64,000 nucleotides of DNA, taken from assembly GCA_000226015.1 (NCBI GenBank), contig JH154536.1, forward strand, positions 183,712 to 247,711, given 5' to 3'. Shown piece after piece: positions 42,432 through 54,200 of this stretch. A program made the translations under genes and the position numbers. The notes beneath the pieces are model-generated. The model was not told the DNA's origin and ran no database searches. It saw only the letters and a program-made list of their open reading frames with translations. Source of the stretch: Mnemiopsis leidyi. Lineage: Eukaryota > Ctenophora > Tentaculata > Lobata > Bolinopsidae. Position 1 is the first letter of the stretch, and every line of letters begins with the position of its first letter.

Positions 42432-43130
42432 CTACTCCCACTTTTGAAACTTTATGAACTGTTCTGGGTCGAAAGCATCAGGCTCATAATGCTCCTCAAT
42501 AGGAAGAGTGGCGTTAGATTGGCAAGTGTTCATGAAGCCGGTCCAACGTACGTTCCATCTCCCTGGCTGTATTTGAGGATGGTAGATGAGAAATGTAAAC
42601 TTGTCTCTCTGTACTCGGGCAGGGTAAGAGAGGACGAACTTGTCCCTGTCGTCGTCAGAAACCTCGTTCCTATCGTAGTCGTTGTCATAGTAACCATCAC
42701 TGTTGTAGCGGTTCTCGCCACTCTCTGAGTCACTTTGCGAGTTGAAGAAAAGCTCAGGAACGGAAAGTCCATAGCGTTCAGCCATCCTGGGCCACCTGCA
42801 ATCCGTCATGTCGACATCTAAGTACCGGAAGTAGTAAACCTGGTTAGAACTTTGGTTAAAGGGATTCCAAACTTTGTTGTCCTCGTTGTAGGGGTAACCA
42901 GACACTGCACCCACGCAAAACTTATAGCACCCCCTGAATTCCACTCGAGCTGATGTGATTGTCACCTGGGTTTCCTGTAACTTAATGACCATTGGCTCGA
43001 TTGGTAATATCGGGTCACGTGACCTCGCCACCTCAACCGCCTTGTAGGAGTCGTCAGGTGCGGGCATCACCATGGTAATCACCATGGATGAAACAAAAAC
43101 CAAATCCAGTAATGTTGTAGTTGACGGCAT
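42432..43130 (-). CDS. Secreted protein of unknown family, single exon, 232 aa
   Basis: An uninterrupted 232-codon ORF starting MPSTTTLLDLVFVSSMVIT, with a hydrophobic signal-peptide-like segment to about residue 22 and a probable cleavage near MPAPDD. Four cysteines in the mature part (GCYKFC near 68-72, one near 109, one near 212) could form two disulfides. Residues about 132-160 are an acidic, Ser/Asp/Asn/Tyr-rich linker between two more hydrophobic, aromatic-rich halves; possible N-glycosylation sites include NQS and NAT. No intron is needed. A minus-strand AATAAA is at 42324-42319. No known domain recognised; extracellular location is inferred from the signal peptide. Confidence 0.7.
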   Translation of the reverse strand: MPSTTTLLDLVFVSSMVITMVMPAPDDSYKAVEVARSRDPILPIEPMVIKLQETQVTITSARVEFRGCYKFCVGAVSGYPYNEDNKVWNPFNQSSNQVYYFRYLDVDMTDCRWPRMAERYGLSVPELFFNSQSDSESGENRYNSDGYYDNDYDRNEVSDDDRDKFVLSYPARVQRDKFTFLIYHPQIQPGRWNVRWTGFMNTCQSNATLPIEEHYEPDAFDPEQFIKFQKWE

Positions 43131-43599
43131 TTCAGCAGCGAATTCCCTCTCGTAAAATTGAAGAGCAAACTGTAAATACTGCTAAAATATGCTGACCATA
43201 TCCATTATCTCTAATAGCAAAGGCGAAGGAATAAGTGTTGTATTTCATTTATGGATATGATTAAACTTTGAGATAAAGTGTAAAGTGAAACTGGAAACTC
43301 ATAATGATACTGAAAATCTCGAATTTGCTCGAAAATGACATACTTTTTCAACGGGTTAGTACAGTTACAATTTCAAAGTTAATGGGTAATATTTGTATAT
43401 GGCTATGAGTGATTTATATTTTTACTTGGCGCTGCACGGTTCTCTCTACGTTTCCCCAGTTGACAAGATGATATCCGTCTAACGTTCTAACGAAAGGGCA
43501 AATTCATATTATAATTAACTGCAACGTCCACACTGCACAAATTTTTAATCTTAAGCTTAACTGGCAAGGGTCTGTCTAGGTACCAATTGGAGGAGACGT

Positions 43600-43688
43600 C
43601 GTTGTAGGTTGATAACCTACTGTCGCGGCCATCACGCGCTTTCACGCATTTCTGGCCTGAAGAAATTCTAAACGCGCATCGCCCGTTA
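43600..43688 (+). mobile_element. GC-rich short element, copy 3
   Basis: GTTGTAGGTTGATAACCTAC, then CGCGGCCATCACGCGCT, ending CGCGCATCGCCCGTTAAA. Confidence 0.75.
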
Positions 43689-43762
43689 AATTGGGACCGT
43701 AAAAAGTTTAAAAGGCCAAGGTTATCACTGACTTGTCGCGGTGATACTGATATCCGACTCAC

Positions 43763-43862
43763 GTTGTAGGTTGATAACCTACTGTCGCGGCCATCACGCG
43801 CTGTCACGCATTTCTGGCCTGGCGAATTTCGAAGAAATTCTAGACGCGCATCGCCCGTTGAA
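43763..43862 (+). mobile_element. GC-rich short element, copy 4
   Basis: Nearly the same as copy 3 with a short insertion (GCGAATTTC) in the middle; the pair lie 75 bases apart in the same direction. Confidence 0.75.
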
Positions 43863-44224
43863 CTTTTCGACGCGACTCTCATACATCATAGTCATTCTGC
43901 ATTCGAAGGTCGCCTAGCCAGGTGCTTATACGCACGTTGCGCAAAAAAGCTATGGTTAGATTTTTAGATGTTAGATATTAGAGCAAATTCGAAGCAAAAA
44001 TAACATGTTGCTTGACGAGATGATATCCGTCTAACGTTATAACAAAACGTTAAAACGTTTCCTCGCCAGGAGAGCATGGAGCAGCAAACTGCGAGCCGCG
44101 CGCGGGTCGGGTAACACCTCGACATTTCGACAACATGTTGCGACATGCATGTCATAAGGGTACGCGCTGCCGAACAACAGAGAAAGCCGCGCGCCGCAAC
44201 GCCTAGACTATGGCCTTGTCTTAA

Positions 44225-44294
44225 CGCGGGCGATGCGCGTCTAGAAATGCGTGAGAGCGCGTGATGGCCGCGACAGTAGGTTATCAACCTACAA
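44225..44294 (-). mobile_element. GC-rich short element, copy 5 (internally deleted)
   Basis: Carries both conserved ends (CGGGCGATGCGCGTCTAGAA and TAGGTTATCAACCTAC) but lacks part of the centre. Confidence 0.7.
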
Positions 44295-45189
44295 GCCTTG
44301 TCTTGAACAGCAGCGGCGCGCGCGCCTCCCGTCATTTTATTCACTTCAATTGAGGATATAGGACAAAGTCACACAACGTGTTGTCTCACGTTGAAAATAT
44401 AAAATACCACAACGCCGCGCGCTCTGTTGCTCTAACCAGAGCCCTTTTGCGCACTTCGCGGTTAGGTTAACGCACTCTGCGTCCGCCTAAGGTTGCTAAA
44501 CACTTATATCCCTGTGCGAGTTTAGCGCGAAATTAGAACGGACGCGCGAAGCAAAAGCTCACACACTATGTGCGTCCCGATATGGCGCGCTGCCGTACAA
44601 ATGAAAATAAACTATAAAATGTAAAATTTCAATGCAGCAATTCCTCTACATACAGAACTTTATTTTTTAGACATAGAATTATTTGTTTAAAAACACATCA
44701 CTTTATTTAATAAAATTTTTAGTTGACGTCCAATCCACTACTATTTACAGTTCTAGACTTTTGATACCTCCTAACTGCAATGGGTCTTATGTAGTTCCGT
44801 TCTGATTTTCCTCCTGATTTACCCAATGGTGTCGCGCGTCGGAATATGTCTGCAGTCTGGTTATATAATATATATCATCCCTCCCATGTAATGCTGTGCT
44901 AAATTTGATTTTTATTATCTATCTTTATTTATTAAGCTTTAATTAAAGCGTCTGAGCTAGCCTCTTCAAGGAAATGGTGGCTTCAAATATCTTTCCTCCA
45001 GCTGTTGACATAACAATGGGAGTGGAGCTAGACTTCTCAAAGTCAATAACTCTGTGAATATACTTAGCTTTCTAATCCTTCACATAAGTTGGCTACATAC
45101 TCTTGAGGGACTTTTCTGCATTTGACAGAAGGGGATGTGGCAACCTTATACGGATAAATGTATTGTGACTCCTTACTCATGGCTTCGCC

Positions 45190-45320
45190 TGAGCAAAGAG
45201 TGCTTCATTGCTCATAGGTAGAAGGCTGGGCTCATTTACAATCCCAGATTGCAATCCTAGAGTGTGCTAAGGGCATTTGCCTATGCAATCTTCTTCGGTC
45301 GGCTCAGCTAAATGACATGA
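45190..45320 (+). mobile_element. SINE fragment, opposite orientation
   Basis: The 3' body of the same SINE family (CTTCTTCGGTCGGCTCAGCTA at 45290-45310) faces the copy at 45330-45597, forming an inverted pair. Confidence 0.55.
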
Positions 45321-45329
45321 AAACAATGA

Positions 45330-45597
45330 TTGAGGGTCAAATTTGTATTTGTATTTGTATTTGTTACACCTGTACCCAGGCTTTTACAGTTAAACTGAAG
45401 GGGCTCATGGAAGATTCTAGATCTTTTAACGGAGACCCTCCTCATTTAACCCTCAATCACGGTTTCCCGGTCATTCGGCTGAGTCGACCGAAGAAGATTG
45501 CATAGGTAAATGCCCTTAGTGCACTCCTCTAGGATTGGCGGATCTGGGTATCAAACTCCCGAAAGTCGTGGTGGATACCACTACACCACCAACCCAT
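45330..45597 (-). mobile_element. tRNA-derived SINE
   Basis: Minus strand: TTGGTGGTGTAGTGGTATCC (A box) and GAGTTTGATACCC (B box) near 45597-45540, body through CTTCGGTCGACTCAGCC, tail of CAAATA repeats near 45335. Not an intact tRNA gene. Confidence 0.75.
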
Positions 45598-45665
45598 AAA
45601 TGAGGAGGGTCTCTGTAAAAGGATCTCGAATCTTCTAGAAGCTCCTCCAGTATGACTGCAAGAGG
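45598..45665 (+). mobile_element. Second SINE fragment
   Basis: AAATGAGGAGGGTCTC...AGAAGCTCCTCCAG is an inverted copy of the 45403-45457 part of the neighbouring SINE. Confidence 0.5.
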
Positions 45666-45933
45666 AGGTGCCATTAAGATTATCTTCAATCGATTTATAC
45701 TATATGTGTGTTATACTATGTGTGTTTTTATGTTGGGACTTTGAAAATTTGTAACAACCTCTACCAAACTAATTTCTTTCAAACTTAAGGATCCAGGAGC
45801 AAGGGTGGGCACGCAATCCTTATGGTCTGTGCTCTCCCATATCAGCCTTGATTCTTTTATAGTGACATCTATATTAATCTTTGAGCATGAGATGATTCCA
45901 ATATAAGTACAACTCCTGATCAATTTTTTCCCG

Positions 45934-45971
45934 ATCTTGCCATTTGGGCCCGAGGGCCCAAATGGCAAGAT
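45934..45971. repeat. Near-perfect palindrome, 18-bp arms
   Basis: ATCTTGCCATTTGGGCCC is followed by two bases and its exact reverse complement. Confidence 0.9.
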
Positions 45972-45982
45972 TGTTTGATACG

Positions 45983-46000
45983 TTTGTGCACGTGCACAAA
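45983..46000. repeat. Perfect 18-bp palindrome
   Basis: TTTGTGCACGTGCACAAA, containing CACGTG, 12 bases after the previous palindrome and 13 before the gap. Confidence 0.9.
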
Positions 46001-46013
46001 AGTACAAACAAGG

Positions 46014-46212
46014 NNNNNNNNNNNNNNNNNNNNNNNNNNNNNNNNNNNNNNNNNNNNNNNNNNNNNNNNNNNNNNNNNNNNNNNNNNNNNNNNNNNNNNN
46101 NNNNNNNNNNNNNNNNNNNNNNNNNNNNNNNNNNNNNNNNNNNNNNNNNNNNNNNNNNNNNNNNNNNNNNNNNNNNNNNNNNNNNNNNNNNNNNNNNNNN
46201 NNNNNNNNNNNN
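46014..46212. other. Assembly gap (199 N)
   Basis: Run of N next to two palindromes and GC-rich sequence; unreadable. Confidence 1.
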
Positions 46213-46306
46213 TCGTGGCTGCATCGAACGGCTGCGTGAATTCGCGCGTCTGATTTTACACGTGCAGAACAACTAACAGTAACCTTGCTACACGTTGCAT
46301 AGCCCT

Positions 46307-46325
46307 GCTGCCGCGAAGCGGCAGC
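46307..46325. repeat. GC-rich hairpin
   Basis: GCTGCCGC-GAA-GCGGCAGC, followed by a second GCGC...GAA...GCGC hairpin and CCACGCCCC. Confidence 0.75.
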
Positions 46326-46429
46326 CTCCGGCGCGCGCGAAGCGCGGCCACGCCCCTCCTATTTTCAAAAAAAATTTCAAATTTTAAAAATTTTTTTGAA
46401 AAGGGTCACAACGTGAGACAACAGTAACC

Positions 46430-48210
46430 GAAATTACGTCTGGTACGAGGTTGCGTATTTTGATTCCTCATTCCTCGAGGTTTAATGACAATAAGCGACG
46501 GCAAGATACGGGAAATTCAGCGGTCGCCTGACACAATGAAAGCGGCCGCAATTCTTGTTATGATTTTACTGTAACAACACCAATTCATTTCAAAGTCCCA
46601 ACTACGTAAATTTGAATTTGATTTTTAAATTCTTTGATATGCTTTAACTGATATTAAATAAAAATTTAGTTTTATTCTTGAAAAATTTAGTTTTATTCTT
46701 GCAAAAGCCTAGGTACAGGTGTAAAAAAATACAATCAAAATACAATGTCCTTGCGAACTGCCCCTATAAAGTGGGACAGTGTGTCATGTAGATAATAATG
46801 ATGAAGGGCAGTATAGCCTTCCAGCTTACATATGAGATGTATTACTATGCATTACTCTTCCCACAGGTGCATTCCTGATTTACTCCCTCCGAGGGTATGT
46901 TGTACCTGATTCTCATGGCATCTTGAAACTGCCGCTTCGAAAAAAATTGTATCCACAATCTTTTGGGGGAAGTGTTGATATCCAGTATGAGGCACATTTC
47001 TCAGATAGCAGTGCAATTTGCCTACCAAGATCTTTCGCCCTCACTGAGGGCTGCCCTTACTGAGTATCTTAGATTCTTAAGTTTTCTCCGTCCTTTATAT
47101 TGGTGGCTTTGCACTGTTGCTTTGCTTTTATGAAAGCTTCCTTGCTGGATTCCTTGGTTCTTATCAAAGGGGGGAGGGGGGTGGTGGAGGAACACTGAAA
47201 TGTGCCACATCTTTGGTGGCGAGAACCCTGATAAACCTAGCAAATGATTCACTGGTCCTGATTCCTATAGATTTGTAGTGTTTGGTTGTCCTCGGCCTTG
47301 GTCTTAACTCGGTCGAAAATCCTGCCCTCGGTTGACCTTGCATCCTGGCCACTGTTATAGATTGGGTCCTCCTACTGCACACGTGCTGCGCTTTCCCAAG
47401 ACCATGACCAATTAATAGTTGATACTCTTTCATTGTAAGCTCATTGTAAGCTCCAATAAACAGAGAACAAATGTCACAAGACGTCTAAACAAAATAACCT
47501 GAAGAAGATATAAAGTGTAAAAATCTTCCAGACCAAAAACGCATAAATGATAAAGTAACACAAAATCATATGCCAAGTTGATATTTCAAATACTTTCACT
47601 ACTTACCGGCTGGTTGGTGGCTACCCTCCAACCCTAAGCAAGACCACTAAATCCACGCTGGCTATCCAGGTCCCCAGTAAAGCATCAAACCGTCATCGCT
47701 AGAAAAGAAAGATGTCCAGGACTCCCTGCTTTTAAAGTGTGATGCAGCAAGTCCTAATTCAATCATAATTTGTCCAACACAGGCTTTTGAGATAGTTATC
47801 AGTGTCATCAGTTACTAGTGTATCAATTAAACATTCTATTTCAACTTTCAGGACAAATTTCAGGAACTAAGAGGGTGTTTCCTGATACCCTGGCATTCTC
47901 ACCAGCCACCTCTGAGAGTGACTGGTACTGTTATTACCACAATCTGTAGGGCTGTTTCTGAGTGGCCCCAAAAAGTATAGGGGCTTTTGAGTTCAGAGTA
48001 ATATCTAATAAACAAGACACCATCGTGAAAATATTGTCGCTGATTCAGCAATATCTGTATTGAGATATTATGGATAAAGATCGCTTTATAACTGTAAATA
48101 CTACTTAAAACGTAGTTGTATGGCTTGCTAATCATATTTTGAAATTAACTTAAGCTATTGACTACAAGAACGCCAGCTTTAATGGTCGCAAGGGATCATC
48201 ATTGTTTTCA
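46430..48210. other. Intergenic; weak minus-strand ORFs only
   Basis: Minus ORFs at 47433-47164 (89 aa) and 47252-47022 overlap in different frames and match nothing I know. Confidence 0.45.
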
Positions 48211-48215
48211 AAATA

Positions 48216-51200
48216 ATGTTTGCATTCTTTTGGGCTTGCTTCATCACATGTTTTACTGGTGAGTTCTAAATTTGTTGTATTTTCTTATTCTTAGATAGGG
48301 TGCCCTATTAAAAGAACGAGGCACTTCCAGGCTGTATCCTGCAGCACATTAGTTCATCTCACATAAATATTGAAATCATCAAATGTTACACTGTATAAAA
48401 GTGAGTGCTGCAAAATATATTTCAATTCTTTTCAATAAAACCTTATTCTGAACTTCTACAGATACATTTATAAATTGAAACACTATAATTGATGCCAATT
48501 TTTCAGGCACAGTTTCTCAACATACTTGTGAAAATGCCAACCTTTTCATCAAATACAAAGATAAATTTGGGATCAGAGACTTTACAGTAAGTATTTCTTT
48601 CAGAAAATGAGCATTCCTTTAAAATTTTGATGGCATTTTTCAAAATTACAAAATATCGTGGTCATTCCCAACCCCCCCCCCCCCCACTTGAAGGTCACTC
48701 CCTTTTCATAACTAGCAAAACATTTTCAGTTAGAGAAAACAAAATCCTCCTTTTACCGCTGTCTTGCCATGTATGAACAGGATCCACATCTTAGTGTTGA
48801 CCAATTAACAATAGACAGGACCTCTCAAAAAACTGGAAATCTTGCCAGTAACCTTATCAGGCATATTTCATCTGGACTATCTCTTTTCCATAGTGACCAT
48901 CTTCCAGTGAGTATTATCCTAGCTGTGAATGAAGAAATGTATCCTGATTCTAACAGGGGTGATACTTCTCCTTTATTTCTATATAAATCTTATAACACTG
49001 TAATCTAACCCTTAGATATTCAAGAGGACTTCCCATAGTATAGAGCCAACCAGTCCTACATGAAGACATTTAAATCGTAAAAACATAGAACTCTCACAAA
49101 AGAGTCCAGAAACAAGCACAGTAAAAACTCAAATAAATGAAAAAGATCAGAATCCAAACATATTTCTCCACGCAAATCGTTTTTTGCAATCACTAGGATC
49201 TTTTCTAAATTGTTTACTGATTTTAATTTTAATTTGAATGTCAAATTTAAGATCAATATCAAATTCCTTTAAATCGTCTTAGAATTTTATTTGCATTTCT
49301 TACACCTGTATCCAGGCTTTTACAGTTGTACTGTAGGGGCTCCTGGAAGATTCCAGCCTTTTTAATGGATACCCTCCTTATTTGACCCCACATCACGATT
49401 TCTCGGTCATTTAGGCACTGCTCTAGGATTTGTGGATCTGGAAATCAAACCACTGATCTCCTGCGTAGGAAGTTGGGGTAGATATCACTACACCACCGAC
49501 CGCTTGTGCCAAAGAAATTAATTTGTGGCCTGCCACATCCTCTGCAATAACAAGAATTGCGCCCGCTTAGTTAGATCTCAGGCGGACGCTAGATTTCCAT
49601 CTCTCAAATTCTAAAAAGGCTTCTTCGATTTTCCTTCTGCTGATGCTAGAAGCGTAGAATTTGAGCAGCTGATATGTTGGAAAAATAAATTCTGCCGCAA
49701 AGACTGCTGATGGAATAACATGGAAGCTTTAGTGAAAATATTGGTCGTGAAACTGAAACATTTTTATTGTAACCTGCCTGAGTATAATGGCTGCTGTTAA
49801 TTCATACCAGTTTTCGGTTTCGAAAACTTAAAACCAGCCGTAAAATGTTTGATATTAAAAACAATGGATGTCGACAATTTTGACGGTGCAGTCAAATAGT
49901 TTGACTAATTCTATTTTTGCTTAAATTTTGTTGAAAGTTTCAGTGTCATTAGCCTGCATGTTGCAGTGGCTGATACATGGCTCTCGCATTAAATCTAATC
50001 AAATCTAACTAATATTGACAATTGATAATAAGATTAAAATTGAAAACAGGTGTAGAAGAGCCCGATTCATGAGATATGCAATTTGTAAAGTAAGCTTAAG
50101 AACAATTACTTAGCACCTGACAAAATCAAGCTGATAAATGGAGAGTGTAGAGATGAATTATGTTGTTTTCATCTTCATCTATCGCATGTAATTTCAGTTC
50201 TTTTTTCAGGCATTCATGAATAGTTGTTTCAAATCTCATATTGACGAATTTTCCTTGCAACTTGAACGGTACTTTAAGACTGGTATGTTATTCATTGAGG
50301 TAATTTCTTAAATGGCTTAGAACAAACATTGAATTATTCCTTTCGACCTTTTCATTAAATTTACTTTGCAGATTCTCTTCAACAATGCCTTGTCAGCTTA
50401 TCGTACAACTTGCATCATTTTTATATTATCATGTTTCAGATAGTTTTGATACTAAAGTGAAGATAACATGTCCTTTGGGCTTGCTCTGGGATATAATCTG
50501 CAACTTTAGAAGCTGCTTGGAATCTAATTGTTTAGTTAATGGGATAGTTTGTGAAAATTCACGTTTAAATTCATCTTGTCCTAATCTCAACTTGAAGTTC
50601 TTTTGCAAGGTGTGCAAATAGAATTTCTTACCTCTTTTGTATGAGCTAATTCGTGATTTCATTCGCATTTTCTTATTCATATGGTTTTTGAACTCATTTT
50701 GTTTCAGTATTTTTTATCTGGTTGACTATTGTCATGATAAATGCTATTTTATGTATTCCTTCCTGGTTTCAGGGATGCTTCACAAGATTTTTGAACAGCT
50801 GTGTAAAGGATGATGATCTACCAGCAATGGTAAAGTCCGTTGAGGACTTTGAAAGAACAAACTGTTCAACCTTTAGTTACATTTACCAGGGGCTTACCTC
50901 TATACAAGGTACATGTAATAAAGAAAGGTCATTTTAGGGAGAGGTTACCAGTATGTTACATTACGCGACAGCATTCCGATTTTCATAAGTCATACCTAAC
51001 TTCTTATTGGTCAATTGCTGTCATATCCCTGGAATGGAAAAACAACTTTGGACTAAGAATTCACATAGTGGACAAGCTAGGCCACTGATGAAAAATGAAA
51101 GGGATAAACTGCATATTTTAATTCATCCTATCTGCATCTATCTTTCTTTCAGACGTCAAAAAAAGTGTGATAACTTCATATTGTCATGACTTAGATGGGA

Positions 51201-54200
51201 ACAAGGTTTCCATCCGCTGTTTTAAAAACGGACTTTATCTGCAAAGGTTTGTTTGATGATCAGATAGTTAAGATGATTTTGATTGCCCAAAGAAGTAACA
51301 GTTTATACACCCTTTTACATCTAAAAGAATAAATTTACTGATGGCCCTAGGTGCGTGTGGTTTGTTAGTCTTTGGCCAATTAATTACTTGATCAGCGATT
51401 ACCATTTTGACAATGCCCTTACATGTCTTCATCCTGGATAGTAATCTGAATCATGTGTCAACTTGAACACAAGTGATTACTCAGACTATTATCTGTACAT
51501 GTGGACTTAATTATTCTGAATGCCATTAGACTGGGAAGACTCCGTATCCTCGAGTACTGTTTTAAAAGTTTAGGTTAGCGTCAAAACCAACTTGGATAAA
51601 ATACCTAATCTATTCACTAAATTTTATTTGGATAAAGGATATTAACTGTTATATTACTGTGTGTCTTTGTTAAGCTAAAGAAAACACATTCCAGTGCCAC
51701 CTGGACATTGGATGACACAATACTTCCTAAAACAAGAACGGGAGTGTTAAGTTTGAGGCCAGAAGATCTCTTATTGGACACCATGATTGTATGCTATGAA
51801 AATTCTGTGAAAATTGCAGAGATCAATTCGAACCATTTAAAGGGGCATTGCCTTACAGGTAGTCAACTGAAGCTGCAAACTTTGATGATGAAAAGGACGA
51901 TATATGTTGAATTGTGATGGGTAGTCATTTTCTTGTTTCAACGGGTGAAAATAAATATGGAAATTGGAATATTTTCTGAAACATAAGATTTATTGCAATT
52001 CTCATTTGTTGAAGCAATAAAAATGATTATCACAGCATTTATTGTCCTTTTCATCGTCAAAGTTCCATGTTAATTTGTTTTTACTACACCTTAAAGCTGC
52101 AAACGCTTGTATATTCATTCATAATAACCTGCACCTTATTGCTTTACACTTGCCAATATTTGTCTCTATATAGTTGAACTATCATTCTGTCGTTCTACGT
52201 TCATTTTCATCATAATTTTCGTACTAGAAAGCAGCGAGAGTGACACCCGAAGAAAACGTAACGCTGCTACAGAGGCTCAGGAGAGTGCCATTAAAGTGGC
52301 AACTCGACCCATCCAAACAACTCAACAGACTAGAATGACCACTGGAGCCGCCTCATCGAGCACCACTACCGAGGCAGGTCGTATGAGGAATATGGAATCT
52401 TTTTATGCAGACAAAGAAATATGGTTTTTTGAAGAGGAGTATGGCAGTCTTGAAGGGATCGATGCTTTTAGAAACAAGGAAAGGCTTTTAAGAAATGTCG
52501 ATAAGCTCTCTGTAGCAGCTGTGTCGGTGATGGGTAGATTGACTCCCATTTGTGGGGAGTTGTGGAACAAAGAAGCTGCTCAAGTTTTCTGTAGAGATGC
52601 TGGGGCGCAAGTGCTACGAAACTGGACTGCTTCTTATGTAAGTAAATTTTCAGCTATTTTGACATGTTTTTAACCGGTGCATGGTGTGAAACGTTATATT
52701 TTAGGTGCGGGCCTTTTAAGTGTCTAGAAATTATTAAATTGTCTAGAATGGAAAATGCGAAATATTCGCTTGCCTGAACCTCTTATATTCTGGTTGTATT
52801 AAGTTTAGATTTCGAATTTTTCCTACTACCAATCAGTGCCGACTAAATCCTTATCCGATCTATTTGCCAGGTCGGTTCTCTTCACAAGTCTGAAAACTCG
52901 AGACATGGTGGCAGGTTCTACAAACATTACCTTCGCAACTTGAAGTGTAAAGGAGACGAGGAAAACATCATCTGGTGTGAACACGACGGATGGTATCATC
53001 ACAGTGCTTGTAAGCATGATGCCGTTGTTATCTGTGAGTTGAAAAGTTGTTTACTGCGTTACTTCCTAATTGTGGGACTAGAAGGCAGAGTTTGATATTT
53101 TATTAAAAGATATATATGACCAAAATAATTGCTTGTCACTTAAGGCTTGTTCCAAAATAGAACTAAGTAACAATTGAAAACTGATACACTTTATATATAT
53201 ACATATGTATATATACATATCAATTTAATTTATAACCGCTATAATCTGATTGAACTATGCAAATGAAAATATCACCTATCAACTGGTATAATCAACAAAT
53301 CAGCGTACTTTTTTTATCTTATCTACTTTTTCCTTTCAGGTTCAGAAATCAGAAATGGTAAAAAGATGTAATGCTTCCTTATGCTGTTCGTGTGTTAAAA
53401 TGTCTGCATTTTATCAGTAACTTTCTGTAACTTTTTAATGTACCAATCGTATATGTTTTATACAGTAAAGATTTCATCATAGATTCTGACAAATTACTAC
53501 CTGTGATATTGGCTGTTGTTGGTGGAACTGTTGTCTTGCTATTTCTTCTCTTGTTTGTCTGTACAAAGCGGTATCCCAATAAGTACGATGCATTACGATT
53601 GAAGTTCCTAAAAACTTGTTACCAACTCAATAGTCCAAGGTGAGGAAGTTATCCTGAAAAATGGGACAAAACCTCTCAAATTTCATAAGAAAATTGCGAT
53701 TCTCCTTGCGAGCAAGGTTTATCATCTAAAGCTCATAAAATAAAATTCAACTGAGGGCCATAACTTGCAGGGAAAGTGTTGGCCAACTAGATACCAACAC
53801 CGCTGTTACAGCTCCCATGGTTATGCAGCAGCTGTCGCAGACAGAAAAAGTGTCCTGGTCAGATAGTCCTAACATGGACAGCCTCTTCAGCAGCATGATG
53901 GACAGTATCTCCGTCAACCGGTCGGACAGCGACCCGCTTTACTCCAACGAATTAGCAATTACAGCTCCTCCCATCTCTGAAAATAATTTGAAGCGCCTCA
54001 ATAGCTGCGAAGCGCCGGTATAGTAATATGGGTTTAAATACTGATGGTCAATACACCATGACAGAGTAGAACAAAGGCATAACCCGTAGTTGTCTCTCTT
54101 AGCAAAACGGCTTGTAACATGTTAGGTTTTGTTAAGTCTTGTTAAGTTTTCTTGACAAAATCGGCATGTCTGTTAATGCTGACTGTTCTTGACAGGAATC

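Larger units (their letters stand above)
44378..46423. other. Two-kb mosaic bounded by inverted 15-mers
   Basis: TGTTGTCTCACGTTG (44378-44392) recurs inverted at 46409-46423. Between them are GC-rich hairpins, SINE pieces, palindromes and a gap. Could be a composite DNA transposon or two separate element ends. Confidence 0.35.

Noticed and set aside
43487-44344. Minus-strand ORFs of 126-131 aa
   Set aside because: They translate copies of the GC-rich short element (shared ITYCRGHHALSRIS).
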